64,000 nt of DNA from Gymnogyps californianus (GCF_018139145.2 NC_059474.1:37838344-37902343); one strand, 5' to 3'; positions 25,482 to 40,240 are shown, counted from the first letter of the stretch. Notes: a model not told the origin generated them from the sequence alone. A program made the numbers and translations.

Positions 25482-28400
25482 AATATCCATGATCTTATTG
25501 GGTTCTTTAAGGAAAAAAAAAGACACCCTGGTGCCATCTGATTGTTTTAGCCTGATTTTTCCAGGAAACTAATGTTATTATGAGAAGACTAAACACAAAA
25601 TCTTAACATTTGAACCATGTTGTTCAAGTTCTATCAAATTTGGCAAAATGCTAGATGTCTCAGATACGAATTTCACAGAAGTTAGAGACCTTACAGAAAA
25701 ATAAGACCCAACACAGTGACTCTTGAGGGAAAAGCAACCATAGCTTTGTCCCTTTTCCCTTAAAGAGGCTGCAATCTACTAGCTAATCAGAATTCAGGTA
25801 CTATTTGTTGTAACCACAAGCACGCCACTCCTAATCCAGCCAAAAACCATTGAGAGAGGCTGAAAGGAATGGCAAACTTTAGGGACATGGCAGGGAGCTG
25901 GGCATCTTACACTGGAGACTAAAATACATAGGGAATGAACCTAGAAAAAATTCAGTTTTTAGGTCTGCTCCTCATGGAACAACCTGATGTATGTTTATGG
26001 AGTATTCTCAAGCCATAATACTTAAGGAAAAAAAAAAACAAACACAACACTTGAACAGCAGATACATATTAGACATAGATAATTTGAGTAAGTCAATACC
26101 AATTAAATAAAAGGGATGAAAAACACTGCAATTATTATTGTGACTGGATAGCCTTAACTATCTTGGTAGCATGCAATATAACAACGTAGATTTGTGCTGA
26201 GGTGCCTAAACAAAAGACAGAGCATATCTCTTTTCGTCAAAATGCCCAAGTAATATGATAAACATTGAAATAGAACAGGAAAAAAACCTCCCACCATTTA
26301 TTCTTCATACAAACAGATATTATTTGTATATGTAGGCTGTCAGGCACACATGCACCCTTTTAAAGGCCTGGTTTTCCAAGTAGAGTTCCTTCCCCCTCCA
26401 AGAAGAAAATATCATTGAAAGAAGAAAAAACTCCAAGAAAATAAGAAACAGAATAACTGATGCCCCCAAAAATCTAGAGCAGATACAAATTATTGTTGAC
26501 TCATATTGTAAATTGCCTGTCCACTACAAGCTTTCAGAGTAATGTAACAAGGAACAAAATGTTTTTCAATCACTGCCATCCATCATCTTGGTAAACAAGT
26601 AAAATGTATACTCTGCCATCTGCTAGCTATTAGTCTGTGTAATCATAAAATATCATGTAATGTAATCATAAAAAACACTATTATTACCTACTCTTTCAAT
26701 TTATAAGCAAATATTTCTATCTGTCAAATGATTTCATGCTAGCATGGGGCCTGAACCTTCTGCACTGCTTACCATCAATCTAGTCGTCAATCTAAGATAA
26801 GTCTGTCTCCTGTTCGGTCCTCCTACATTTGGAAAATGCTCAGCATGGCAGTACTCTATTCAATCCCAGAAGAAACCATATGAAGAGAAGGGGCAGTAAA
26901 TGATCCAGCTGTCAAGGACCTGAACATTTCAACAAGGGCTAGGAGACAGTCACTGCTCTTGGTCAGACAGACTTAGATGCCGCCAAGAAAGAAGAGAATT
27001 CTCAGTTCTAAGATTTTTTTTTTTCTGCACCATAGTCTATTTAGCTTTGATACTTATCTTTAAACGTAATTGTATGAGAAAAAGCCCTAGAAAAGTTACA
27101 AATTTCTCAAATTACATCTTTTAAATGTACAGTAGAAACAGTTTTATTCTAAAATGCTTGTCAGAGGAATAACTTTTTTTTTTAAAATAGATTTACAACC
27201 AAAACTATCCATTAGAAAGCAAACATGTTAATGAGCAACCAGGGAAATCGGCAACATTTTTCAGTGATATGTATTACTAAAATATTTTTAAACAATGGTA
27301 CAGATCTTATTCCTCGTAATTTCTCAATAAACTGAAAAGTGAAGGTCACATAAAACGACATTCACTGTTTTCACCAGCTGACAGAACTTGCCAGAAATAT
27401 TACACAACAGATAGAGCAACAGGTGGTCCAGTTGTCTAGAGCTCGGACACCTATTCCTTATTACATATTTTTTAATTTATGGCAGAAAAAAAAATTAGTT
27501 TATGACAGGGAAGACCCTGCTTAAGTAGAGTCTTTCCCCCCCCCAGCTAAATACCAAAACCAAAGGTAATAGTGTAAGTGACACACAAGACGTTATTTCA
27601 GCTGCCCGTGACTCCCATTTGTTCACATAGGTGATTCTCTGCTGACTTGAGGGCTAGAATCTGCTCCTGCAGTGACAGAACGAAGTTGAACAGCACACCA
27701 TGGGAACATCTAGGGTTTTGGTGGCCTAGCACGTGTCATTGTAAATTGAAGTGGTAACTGTTTAAAGATACAACAGATCCACTGCGCATAGATGGACTTT
27801 GAAACTCTGAATGAATATGTCTCTCAAGCTACAGAAGTACCTTTTCTTTCTTCAGCTGAGCCGTTTCAGAACCAACTTGGTTATAACCTGTCAGAAACCT
27901 CAATTTTCTTTCGTGTCTTGGTCAGTAAAATTCTGACGTATTCCAAGAACATTATCAATATACCTTAAAGGCATGGTCCAGGGGCCCAAAGCAATTAACA
28001 GTGTAAAAACACAGCCAAAGGAATAGGAGAAAAATTCTGCTCTAAAAACACAAGTATGAAGTCCATGCTACTGGAAACAGCAACCCCCATGCCACCCCAT
28101 TGCTTTTTGGGGTGAACACCTGAATCCCTGGAGCAATCAGGATTTTCTTTGAGGCAACAGCCACTCAGTCTGGCATATGGTGCTGCTGGTCCACTTTGGG
28201 AGGCCTTTAAGGAACAGAAGCCATTCACACTCCTGAAATCAGGAGTGAACTCAACCAGCTCTCTCAAACACTATCTCCTAAATCTAATCTAGTGATCTTC
28301 TCCAGGTGTTTGTTAAATAGTCCTACAGTTCCTATGGCAGACTCTGTTGCAATGGTGAAGAATTAAGAGTTCAAAAACTGCACTTAAACTACACTATCCA

Positions 28401-30648
28401 CACTGCAAGGTGATAATTTAGAAATTACGGAATGAAATGCGTATGATGGCAAGTGAGATTTCCCATTTAAAACTAAATATTAATACATAAACCAAAAAAT
28501 GTTCTCTTAGTTTTATGCATTATGATGCAATCTTTAATTACAAAATCACATATTTGCTACAGAGTCCATGACTGATACCACAGGATGCATGTACAGGAAA
28601 ACAGAAGTAAGATTGTATCTCCAAGCATCAATCTCTCATTTTCTTAACTTCCTAAACTTTGTGTGTCTATTGTACTTGACTTTGAAATCTAAATTAAATT
28701 TATTATATATATATTGCATTTATGAAATTTAACAATTAATGCTGTCATAAAAAGAGGTACATGAATAACAGAAATGAGATAGATGTTAAAGTGGTTTTCA
28801 GTCTGGAAGAGGTTTTGTTTCCTACAATGCATCCTGTAAGTCTAGCCAACTTGACCGTTAATGCCACCATCTTTACATTGCTGACAGTGAAAAATTAAAG
28901 GAAGTCTCCAAAAGCAAAAGGCACTTCCTTTTTTCTGGATAAATTCTGTAATTATGCCATATAGTATACGACATGAACAAAGGAATGTAGTGCTCCACAG
29001 AAACTGAAGATGACTTCAGTATATGATTGTGCAGTATTTTTCAGTTGGGCACAGGCACAAGGAGAGAAGTAAGTCGGGGAAAAAAAGAAAACTACACAAC
29101 CTTCTGGACTATCTCAGTTTCCCTCTGCAAAATTTTAAAACAGCCCCTTCCCCTAAACATTAAAGCAACATCTATCCCGCACCCTTATAATACATGAGGA
29201 GGAAGGAATGGCCCAAGAGAGAGACATACAATGGATATGTTTTATGTTAACCCAAAGAAACATTAGAAAATTTGTGCAAGAATTAAAGAATATTTTATTT
29301 TGATTTTAAGCTTCTTTATGTTAAGAAATAGAGTTGAAAATTCTATTCAACCAGAAAACTTTGACTTTCTTACATTAACCATGTGGTTAACTTGCAGCAA
29401 AATCATAAAACAGTTTGCTATCACCAATTCCACACTTTTGCAGAAAAAGATTTAATTTAGTTCTTTACAATATCTCTCTTCCAGTCTATCTACTTATTTG
29501 TTTTCAGAATTCATAGCCTCTGACCACTTCAGAATTTCTAACACCAACTCCACAGAATCTAACCCAAAAAGTCTAATTTGGTTCGTAGCCTTTACTGGTG
29601 GCTGTAAAGAGAATGCAGAAAAATCCTTGCTTGACCATTGCCCCTCTTTATTAATAGCCACCTCTATCAATGGTTGACAAGACGAACTGTCAGTGCTCTA
29701 ACTAAAAACGTTTACTAGGCTAACAAGGCAGTGATTTCACAACAGCGGCAGCAGTGAGGAGCACTGCTCCGTCACCTAACGGTACTAATTTGACCTGGAG
29801 GATTGGGCCTCGACAGAAGACTACTACATCTGCCAAATTAGCCACAGAGCATTACATGGAGTTTATGCAAGTTTAGGCAAGATTACACCCAGTTCTGCAC
29901 CAAGTCAGAATGGTATTGATAGGTGACATGTGATCCAACATAAAAACTGCTTATAGAAAGTGAATTAAGCAAAAAAATTCGGAACAAACCAACCAGAAGA
30001 GTGAATTAATACTGAGTCAGAATTTGCACTGTACGGGCATTTTGATTTGGTACTGGGGTACTGGATACTCCAGGGACTGATTTATTGCACTGTTAAACCA
30101 GAGCATATTTTGAAGATGAGGAAATAGAGGTACCTGACTGAAAAGATGGAAAGCGGGATGCAGCATGGAAAGCCCAGCCGCTACGCAGGGCTGGAGCCTG
30201 GGAGAAGCCACAGCAGCAAACAGGAGGGCAAGTCGCCAACGCCACGGTTGAGATGGAGTGAACGTAGCTAAAACTCCACTTTCTCCCTCCCATACTGCCC
30301 GGTGAATCTCCAATAAATTTATGACTTTTTATGCACAAGAAGAAAAACTTAACTTAATTGCCACTTGGCAACATGTATGTGCAATAAATATCAAAGTACT
30401 ATTTTCTAAGGAAGAAAAGGCAGCATAACCAGAAAGTAAATTAGAGCTATTAATTCCCCATCCAAATTTCTGATGTTATCCATTATATATCTTTGCAATT
30501 CTATTATGGCTATAAGTTCATGACAGTCAGATATTGTTAGAGCAGCCCACTACTTTTAAATGACAGCTCTCTCACTTGAGATATCAATTGGGGAGGGGGG
30601 GAAGTTAATAATCCAAGTAGAGTTCAATTTCTTACTATTGCAGTCAAC

Positions 30649-30745
30649 ATTTTAACTCTCCATAACAAATGGCCATACAAGATTTTAACTCTATAACAAA
30701 TGACGATGCAGCATTTTAACAACCCATAACAAATGACTATGCAAC
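30649..30745. repeat. Minisatellite, three 31-33 bp units
   Basis: Three head-to-tail units start with ATTTTAAC at 30649, 30682 and 30713. Each contains CATAACAAATG or TATAACAAATG followed by a degenerate GAC.ATGCA-type ending. Unit lengths are 33, 31 and 33. The units have diverged from one another, so the duplication is not recent. Confidence 0.88.
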
Positions 30746-33261
30746 ACAACAATAAAGTATGTTCCCTAGTTTTAGATGAGTAAATAAGGAAGATGAATAT
30801 GAAAAAGAACAGACTTGGATGCAAGATCAGCACACCTATTCATATTTTCAGGAAACATCTGATTATGAGACCGAAACTGTGCATAAATTGAGGATTTGCT
30901 TGCATTTCTAATGCATACCTTTTAAGATACAAATACTACTATATTATCAGGAAAAAATGTTGGTATTCAGCATTTCAGATTCAAGGATGTATTTAGTAAA
31001 AGTTTAGGTAATAGTGTACTTACTACGACTGACTAAAGGAAAACTTTTCATACAGCTAGATGTTAAAATCGTCAACTGTTTTTGGTAATACATACTCCAC
31101 CTTTCTCAGCCTGTACTCACATAGCCGGTTGGAGGCCTTCATGTGCTAGATTTATCTTTAACACTATGTATTCGTAAGGCAAGGACTATCATCTTCATCT
31201 CTGTGCAATATGCAGTGCAGTTGAGCTCCTTCCCACAAGGGTCTGTTGGCAAATAAACACGCTAACTAGAAATGATAAGCATTAAGGTCAAGTATGTCAA
31301 CCAAGGTCACTGAGGAACATAACAGTGGAATTAGACAATAGATCCACTAGGACACTAAGTCAGTGCAACAAGTTCTCTAGCAATCCTTAAAATACATTTT
31401 ATTAACATTTTTATTATTTCTTGTATAATATTCAGTCTCAAAGAACAGACATATACTTACTTACATGACAAAAAAAATAAAAATCAATAGGAGACTAGCA
31501 GCTGGATTATTACAAATACTTCAGGCCCTTCAGATATCAGAAAGGTATCTCCAGGGGTTCTCAAAAGTCCAAGTGCCTAATTCCTACCTAATTCTGTACG
31601 TACAAATAGGGTCTTAACCCTTGTCTCGACAAGAGATTTTTACTGAAACTCAGAATAGGGGCTGTGCTCTAATTTTCCAAGGCTGGGTCCATGCTTAGCA
31701 ATTCACTTCAAGTGCTTTGATTTCAAGTGCCTTTTAACAGGATCAGAGACTGACGTAAAAATATAAGTGTACCAGGTGCATACCTGTTATTTGCTTTGTC
31801 CCTTGCAATGATGATCCAGTGACCTACCAAGTTAACCTTAGGTGAACAGAAGTGCTGTAATATTCCACTAAATCAGAACGCATTCCAACTTCTGGGTTTA
31901 CATTATAGAGAAGACTTGAAGAATTTCTGCTTCTAGTACGAGCAGGTACTAAAGGATCTTTAAAAAAAAAAAAAAGTCTTGGAAAAATACACCACAAGCT
32001 ATTTTCTCTCAAAAGCTACAAAATTAGTCGTAGTAAAGACGACAGCTTAGTTTTATATGCAGTGTGAAATTTCTATAATGATGTGTTCGAATATTTCTTA
32101 AAATATTTTTTATAACAGTTTCTCAGTCAAGTGGTCAAAACTTCCAGAACATGGTAAATGGATGGGTTTTTCTGGCACGCGTTTGGAATGACCGGTGTAA
32201 TTCAGCAGTAGCAAGTTCCCTTAATTCAGGGAACACAAGTGCCACATCTGTACCAAATACACTGGTTTTGCTTTAAAATATGTTCCAAAATGTGTACCCA
32301 ATGATATATTTTGGAAAAGATATACAAGACAGACTACATAAACACCTCCCCTCTCAATGTTTTCATCATAATTCACAAAGACAGCACCTTAGACTTTCAA
32401 AGACACTTGCTATGAGGTATCAGGTAAACTAACTTCTCATTCCTGAAAATATCATTTACAACAGTGACAGCTTCAGTTCCTTGCACTTCATTAACACTGC
32501 AGTCCAGTCCCTTTCTTCAAAAGATAGTAGTGTTCATACTGTACAGAAAAGAATAATTTCCACAGACATGAAAAGTGATAAAACGTTATGGATATCTTTA
32601 TCTTCAACCACTTGTCTAATTTTTATAAAGCCCTTGATTAGCTAGAGTGTTACATGAGAAAAACCCTACACCTTCCCCCTTTTATTTGTCCTCCAAGAAC
32701 ACACATAACAGTAATTTCATGTTTTAACTAGGTGATCTACTACTTTCAGATCCTTTATTCTCTTGGGAATATTACCATTCTCAAGCTATGCAACCTGATG
32801 CACACACCACAACACTATTTTTTCTGAAAGCCAGCTGAAAATAATGGTACTCTACACAGAGAGAGATGCAAAAAACAGAGATAGGTGCAAGCTCCTCATC
32901 TCAGCATTAGCACAGAATGAGGACTCATATTACACATTTGAGAAACAGAAAATGAATGTATGTAAACAATGTTATAAGGTAACAGAACTAAACTTTTCAG
33001 GAGTTACAGAACATTCCATAGCAGCTCAAAACTATCAAAACAGATGCTAACAAGTAAAATCCTAACACTGATTTAAAAGCAATGAAGGTCTATTACCTGA
33101 GTATTCTTAGAGGGCATCAGTTAAAAGCTCTAGACCAAAACAAACAGGCTTGGTATGTTAAATTAATCTGCATCTTACCCAGAAGTAAGAAATGGGACAC
33201 CCAAATCAGAATCAGGATCCAAAATATGCAAAATACAATGCAAACTCCTTCCTGCAGCTTC
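30746..33261. other. Unique sequence, no gene seen
   Basis: AT-rich with scattered short open frames. Near 31119-31145 the minus strand reads HMKASNRLCEYRLRK with a GTGAGT donor possible inside it, but the stretch is bounded by in-frame stops only 29 codons apart and has no good acceptor. Confidence 0.45.
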
Positions 33262-33450
33262 GTAATGAGAATGGTTAAGCACTGGAACTGCCTGCCAAGA
33301 GAGGCTGTGAAATCTCCATCCTTGGGGATTTTCTGAGCTTGACTTAACAGGACCCTGAGCCACGTGACTCCACTTTGAAGGCAGCCCTGCTTTGAGCAAG
33401 AGGCTAGACTAGATGACCTGAAGAATACCCTTACAACTGAAATTATTCCC
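33262..33450 (+). mobile_element. CR1 LINE, diverged 3' fragment
   Basis: Plus-strand remnant of the CR1 ORF2 end and 3' UTR. The readable part VKHWNCLPREAVKSPS matches the equivalent CR1 protein tail seen at 4.9 kb. It is followed by ATCTCCATCCTTGGGGAT-type, GCCCTGCTTTGAGCA and TAGACTAGATGACCT phrases typical of CR1. Both ends fade out and no octamer tail is left, so it is an older, more decayed copy than the one at 4807-5085, in the opposite orientation. Confidence 0.87.
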
Positions 33451-36400
33451 CAATTTACCTTACCATACACTGGAGAACCCCTTAATGAGACATTAATGAG
33501 AGCTGTCAGAACTGCAAAACAGACATTCAGGATCTGAATAGAGTTTCCCAAACAAAAAAAATTATATTGGTATACTAGCCTGAAAAGGTGATTTCTGGTC
33601 AAAAATCAGTTGGAATGTCTTCAAGTAAACTAATGGAGATGTACTATTTTGACAGAGTTAGCAAAAAAGGACTGCAGGTCCCAGGAGCTTAAGGCTCTGT
33701 TTGAAGAGGCTTTGGCACAGTCCCTCTCCTTGGCCTCACTGGCAAACATCCTCATCCTTCCCATAAATTAGGCATTGCAGTGGAGATGATGAAGCCTCCT
33801 AATAAGAGTCTGACCTCATGAAATCCTGTTCACTGCGCGTGCAACCCTTCATAGGGCTCTAAAACTTGAAGGCATTCCAGATTAACAGGTCATGCCTCCA
33901 GAAGAATGAGAAGGATGGCATCAAAACACACAGTGATTCCAAAATTTGGTTTTTAACTTCAGCTAATGTTAAAACAAACACATGCACGTGCAAACAAAAC
34001 AGTGTAAAGGCACGGTCATTTCCCTGTCTCAGTTTCCTCACCAGCAAGAACAAACTGCTCAAGCCAAAATTATTCTGCATATCCAAACTTCTTTTAACGT
34101 AGCTTTTCCTTTCCGTCAGGGAATTTCTCGGCTCCCTTGAAACCAGACTGCACAGATTCCTCCTTTCCCCAGGCTGTTCCCCAAATGCTTGGGGAAATAC
34201 TGCTCCCGTTACAACTTTCAGTTCTCTTTGTATGGTGACCTGTAGATCAGACTCACAAATGTCTTCAAAACCACCTAAGACATGATTAACTGCTGCTGAG
34301 TTCAGATGTGAAAAATCAATTTGCCTACCCAGTAGCTATCCCTTTGCCAAGGATGGTCCCTTTAAAAATAAAGTCAAATATTAACATCATTATTAGGCCT
34401 ATGCTAGGTGAAAGTTTTGCACACCACCACCTGTGGGTTTTATTTCCCATGGTGTTTTCAGCCCAACATTTGTGCATCTTCCACAGCCTGGTATCAAACA
34501 GAATCAATACGCAGAAGACATCAGATTACCTGACACATCACATAATCGTTTCAGCCACACACTGATGAGAAACCCAAGCACACTAGAGTCTAATGAAGTT
34601 AATGAAATTTTGTAACAATTTAAATCAATCTGAGTCACTACTTCTGCTGTCCTCCCCTGTTGCCCTGTCCACAGAGTCCCTCCGTCGCTGACATTTTAAT
34701 GATTGCAAGGTGCACCGTTTCAGAAAGTAGTCACAAGAGAAGAAGAAATAAGAGGAGCTTAAGGTTAATATTTGCTCTAAGCCGCTTTCTGAACCTGCCT
34801 TGCATGGTTTTATATAAGCACCAGCAACAATACAAAAGAACAGTGCACCCCTGCCTTACTTTTGCTTAAACAGCAACAGAACACCAATCTCAAAAATGTG
34901 AGTTACAGTTAAAAAAACCAAAAGCCAAATATTTTTCCTATTTTCCATAGTCTTACAAGTACTCACACCTATATCAGCATCCCCTTCCTGAAATACAAAA
35001 TCATTGGATATACTGTGCCTTCCTGATTTAAAGTTTTTCTCTAAGTATTTATTCACTGCCTAAATGCCAAATTTTTTGGCTGAATTTCAAGGCAGCTGCT
35101 CTTTCCAAGTTGAAATGGAAGTTTTTTAACCCCTTGGTTTACACTGGTAATTGGAGGTCAGGAAAAAATAAAATGTCATTTATCTATTACACAGAGCCAA
35201 ACTGAATGATTACCTGTAGTCTAAGACTCAAGAGTAGAATTTTTCCTGAAATCTCTAATAATTCTACTCTAAAATATTTTCAAATAAATTTTTAAAAAGG
35301 AAACTTAAAAGGTTAACATGAATCCCATTATTTCAAATAGTCCTTACATACCTTAAGAATTTAACACATTCAGCGTTGACCAGGAATTCAATTAGTCTCC
35401 AAATCAGAGTATCCAAATTACAGAAGCACCATAAAACCCACTGTGCTGCTAGATGATCAAGTTTGTTATGTATTTTAGGAAAAGTTAATTCTCATCTAGT
35501 TTATATTGTACTATAGTCTGATTCCCCCCTCCCCTGCCCACAACTTAGCTGGCACAGAAATTCTTCTTTACAACAGTACAACCGTGAAATTCCAATTAGA
35601 CTGAGTAAATCTGCATGTGATATTTTAGCATGTTCAAGATACTGAAATCATTCTTTAAAATACTCTGCGGCATCATACGGTATTTTATCCAGTTTCATCA
35701 TTTGTACAGAATAGCTTGCAGTGATTTGTTACATGATATTATGAAATACTCTGCAGCTGTAGTCTGCAGACTAAAAGCTCTCTCCTTTTTTCGATTACTT
35801 ATGAGGATCTCAGGAATTCTTTAAAAACCTTAGGAGAAGATCCACTTGTAAGGCCATCAGGTTCCAGCCAAATCATCTTCTATCGAAGAGGGAAATGGTC
35901 AGACAACAAAAGGTTAAAGATGAATACATACAAAACTTTTTTTGTTGTTTCTCTTTAGGTACCTGTAGCTCTTGGAATACATTAAGGAGACTGGTATCAC
36001 CTAGAGAGATTAATGTGCTAGGGACTACATGCAAACTTACTTAATTTCATGAAAAGGCATGTCTGTTACACTTCACAACACCAACACCAACACTTTCTTC
36101 ATTAGAAAGTGCAGCCAATGACTTGTATTTGTTTTAGCATTCAATGCACATTCGATGCATGTGTTCAACTGCCTTTATTTTTAAAAAAAGATTAGCCTAA
36201 GAGAAGCTCAGTTGTGAAATATCAACAAGAATGGATTCGGTAACAATCTTCCTCAGAAAAGTACTTTTTAGGTCCTCATACACAACAAAGGGAGGTGTTT
36301 CTGCTCCACCCCATTCACTTATCCTTTCTATTGCTGCCTTTGCAAACAGAAGCCGGAAATTCCTTTCAGTCTCCACCGGGAGTGGAAGGCGTTCTGTACC

Positions 36401-37919
36401 GCTGTTACCAGGCATCCCCACATGTTGCTGCATGCCACCTCCAAAATGCTATGCACCTTTTTCCTTAAATACAAACTGAAAGTGCTTGCACCATGGAAAA
36501 ACACTGACATGTCCTAAACCCAGCTTTTTTAGATTTCAGTTTGGCTTTTTTTTTTTTCTTCTGTCTGTACTGTCAAGGTTTACAGTCAGTGTGATTTGCA
36601 AGCCATAAGGACATTGTGGTTTGTGTAGCAGATAAACCTGGTCAGATTAGCAACTGCAGTTTAAAGCAGTACTACTGCCTGATCTTTATGCCTCTTCCCT
36701 GTGCTTGAAGATAATAGCCCACAGTAGTAACAGAAGCAAACATACCACAGCAAAGCTACCACAGTTCACAACCCAAGATATTAATTCAGAATTTCAGAAG
36801 TTTTCCAAAACACCACTGAATGAAAATCATTCCTTGATGACAATGCAGTCAGTGAGACCCTATACCATATACTGTAATATTGCACAAGCTAAAAGGCCTA
36901 TGATTTTTTTTTCCAAATTGGAAATAATACTCTCCATCATCTTGTTAAGTCAATTTAATGCTGATAGTTTTACAGTCTCACAAGAGCAATATGAACTAGT
37001 ATGAATTTCTTCAAGGTAATATTGATATCAGCTTCTACATGAATAAATCATTCTGTAACCATAGATAAAACTAATTTTGGATACTTTCATTAATAGTACA
37101 AACAAGATACAGAGATGAAAATCAGAAGAACAGTGAACACTAGCGAATATACATGGTTAGAATACAGTTTACAGAGAAGCCATCTAAGCACTGGCTATGC
37201 AAGTTGCAGATATAGAGCCTTATAAATAAGCTGGAAAGGATGGTGGAAACATGGTATTTAAAGACAACATAGGGTCCTAGAATATTAGATGTAAATACAT
37301 GTAATAAGTAAAAAATCCCAAGTTTATAAACATTACCAAAAGAATCTGAGGTAAAACAGAAAGGACAGAATGTTGTTTCTGGTATTTTTAAGATTTTGTT
37401 CAAAATTTCCAGCATTCTCTAAATTGAAACAAAAGACACATTCCCTCTTTATTAGTATGGTATACTTGCATTGTCATGTGCTTATTCTAAAACTAACCTA
37501 ACTGTGCACATGACAACGTATGTAAGCATGGTTACATTTTCCAGTGGTATGAGCCCTTTGTGGTTACCAAGCAAGCAATGAATTTTATTACTATAGTGAT
37601 AAAGCTCACGTATGAATCTTACAAAAGATGGATGACCCCTTTTTTCCTCAAAGGGGAGTTCCACTGTTATAATAACGATGACCGGCAAAATAATCATACC
37701 ATCAAAAGCCTTAACTGATTCAGCTGGAATCTGTCACTAAAGCTGCTCACAAAGGTTACTGAAAATGCTTATGATTCTGGCAAAAATGGCATTAGAAGAT
37801 GACAGTTTTTCAGATACCTAATGTCATTTCAGGGAAAGTTAAGTGAAGTTAGGAAAAAAAGAAAGTGAGAAAAACGATTCACCTGCTCCATATATATTGA
37901 AATTTGAACTTTATGTAAG

Positions 37920-37937
37920 AGTATACATTTGTATACT
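37920..37937. repeat. Inverted repeat AGTATAC / GTATACT
   Basis: Seven-base arms around an ATTT loop, 15 bases before a perfect 18-bp palindrome. Confidence 0.8.
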
Positions 37938-37952
37938 AGCATTAAAAATTGA

Positions 37953-37970
37953 TACATCTTTAAAGATGTA
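37953..37970. repeat. Perfect 18-bp palindrome
   Basis: TACATCTTTAAAGATGTA is identical to its reverse complement, with no spacer. There is no gene context. Confidence 0.9.
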
Positions 37971-39483
37971 CATCTGGAGAAGTATCTAGCAAGTAGTATA
38001 AACAACAGCAATACTTGTTTTAAATGGACTGCACATTTAAGTCTTGTAACAGTTAAAACCAGGAAAAAAGCCCATGCATTGGTTCTTTATGATAGAATTT
38101 ATTATAATGGCAAATTCTACCATGCACAGTGTTTTTGTGTACTTGGAATAGTATTTCCAAGGAACACTCATGTAGAGATTCAAGTTCCACCCACTGCATC
38201 TGAACACTCACGGATTAAGGAAGTGCTTGTAATGGTGTTACAAACAAATAGGAAACCCGCTCAGCAGTTACTTACAATGAAACATAAAATATCCCCCCTA
38301 ATTTACAAGTATAAAAAGACTCAGTTATAAGTGAAAATACCACATACAACTAAGCAGAATGCTAAAAAGCTACTTTATATGTATTATTAACAGCAATATT
38401 CAGCCATTTAGCATTAAAGAATAACAACACTAAACCCTCCCTTGGAGGTGATTATTTTCATTGTTGATAGGTCAGCAACTGAGATTTCAGAAGTTAACCT
38501 CTGACTAAAAGACATCAAGTCTTTTTAGGTCATAAGGTCCTACATGAGGTGTCTCAGAAGACAAGCATAAAAGTCCTAAAATAACAAGCACACACACAGG
38601 TTTCTCTTAATTTGCCCTGTTGGATTCCTATAATAAGTGCTTAACAACTCCATCCCCAGAGCAACTCTGCAGTCATCAACAAGACCATTTACCACATGAT
38701 TTAGCAAACATATTTCCAAGATTTTCACTTACATGTGCTTCACAGAATTGGAATAGAAATTAATGCAAGGCAATTTATGGGTAATATCGTTCTTGCCTTC
38801 ACAGTTCTTTGCATATCAGATCCAAGAGGAGAAAGAAGCTGAATTTCCAGGAGGCGTACAGAAGTTATAATGCTATGGGATCAGTCTCCTCCTCTCCCAT
38901 TTACTGTGTTATGGGCAGTCAATCAAGGATTCTGCCCTTTCTCTCTTCCAGCCCAGGATCCAGGTTTGAAGGAAGATGATGAAAAAAGACTATTCAAAGT
39001 GTAGTAGCATTCACAGAAATCAGTGGCGAAATTCACGCTGTTTGTAACATTCACAATGAAGTATGCAGCCGCCTTTCACAAAATAAGCCACTTCGTTTTC
39101 TTTACCCCGCATTAAACTCTCTAACTGGGAATTTGAGAGCCATGCAGACTTTTGAGTAACAGCTCAGCTAATTGTTAGCTTGCCTTCTTCTGTAACACCA
39201 CCAGTTAAGTACTCCAAACAGCATGAAGCACAAATGTAAGGTGGCATGCTAGTTGAACACACAGATAGCCAGATGATCACAGAGACTGTATTTAAACTAG
39301 TGGATCAAAACTGTTTGCCTGCTCTCTCACTCACACTACCTTTTCCACAAACTTGTATGAGAGGAAGAACCAGTGTGCAAACTGAGATGCAAGAGCAGGA
39401 ACCCAAGGGAGGGGGATCCTAGGCTTTCCAGGAACAGCAATTCATATCTATTTTGGCATTGGCTCAACACATCCACTGCTTAC

Positions 39484-39546
39484 CTTGTTCCATGTCTGAT
39501 GTTCTCACCAGGAAAGATGGCGTTATCTTTAAGAGCTGATGCAAGA
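39484..39546 (-). other. Candidate short coding exon (unidentified)
   Basis: Both splice sites are near consensus on the minus strand: acceptor CACTCCTGCCTCAG and donor CAAG|GTAAGC (donor bases 39478-39483). The 63 bases are open in two frames, LASALKDNAIFPGENIRHGT and LHQLLKITPSFLVRTSDMEQ. Each of these is phase-compatible with one open frame of the candidate exon at 40241-40335. I recognise neither reading. The two-frame openness means the open frame itself carries little weight, and the splice sites are the main evidence. Confidence 0.25.
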
Positions 39547-40240
39547 CTGAGGCAGGAGTGACACTAAATGAAGTAAATAAGCCTGATCCCCAGTGCCTGA
39601 AACATTTTGCAGTGACCTTACTAGTATTTGACAATTATTTTAATGGCCTCTCTCCCCCGCCATCTTCTCCACACTTAACAATCCCTATTAATTAAGTCTA
39701 TCCACACAGCTCTTGTGTGATCATGCTATTTCTTGAAGGACTATGCCCAACAGAGGACACACAACTCTAGCTGAAGTCTTAGCAGTACTGATTAGTCTAC
39801 AGATCTTGCGACATAAACTTCAGCTCAGCCTTGGAGTTGCTTGCATTTTTTTAAACCCCTCTCCCTCAGCTGTAAAGCAATGGGATCTACTCTAACCTTA
39901 CATATTTTTCTCTACTGAAATGGTAGTAGTGGTCGGTATCTGCTCACCATCCTGTATTTATTTAGTTTATTCCTCCTGCCCATCAGCAGTAATTTAAATA
40001 TATCCAATTAAATATGTCCACACCAAATGGTCCACTACTCCAAATAAATTTTTCTGAACAGCAAAATCTTCTCTTTTACCAGACTGAATGTCAACTCATT
40101 TTGTTAAGATTATTTGATTCTAACCTTATACTAAAGCACTGATGGCAAAGTTCAAAAAAGCTTACAGTCCCTTCCACGATCTCATGAAAACAAACAAATA
40201 AAAATTCAGTAGCATTGGAGGTCACCATACAAAACCTAAC

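Larger units (their letters stand above)
15681..30648. other. Long AT-rich gene-free stretch
   Basis: About 15 kb in which I see no transposon ends, RNA gene or convincing exon. It contains several homopolymer tracts, listed separately. A minus-strand open stretch below a good acceptor (CTTCTCCTTCCAG near 23203) stays open for about 85 codons to 22941, with no recognisable protein. A small GC-richer patch at about 30100-30320 is open on the minus strand in two frames. Confidence 0.45.
33451..39483. other. Unique sequence, no gene seen
   Basis: AT-rich non-coding sequence. It includes the two small palindromes at 37920-37970, listed separately. I see no repeat family and no convincing exon. 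Confidence 0.45.

Noticed and set aside
33117..33602. 161-codon minus-strand open frame
   Set aside because: It runs antisense through the plus-strand CR1 remnant and matches no CR1 protein.
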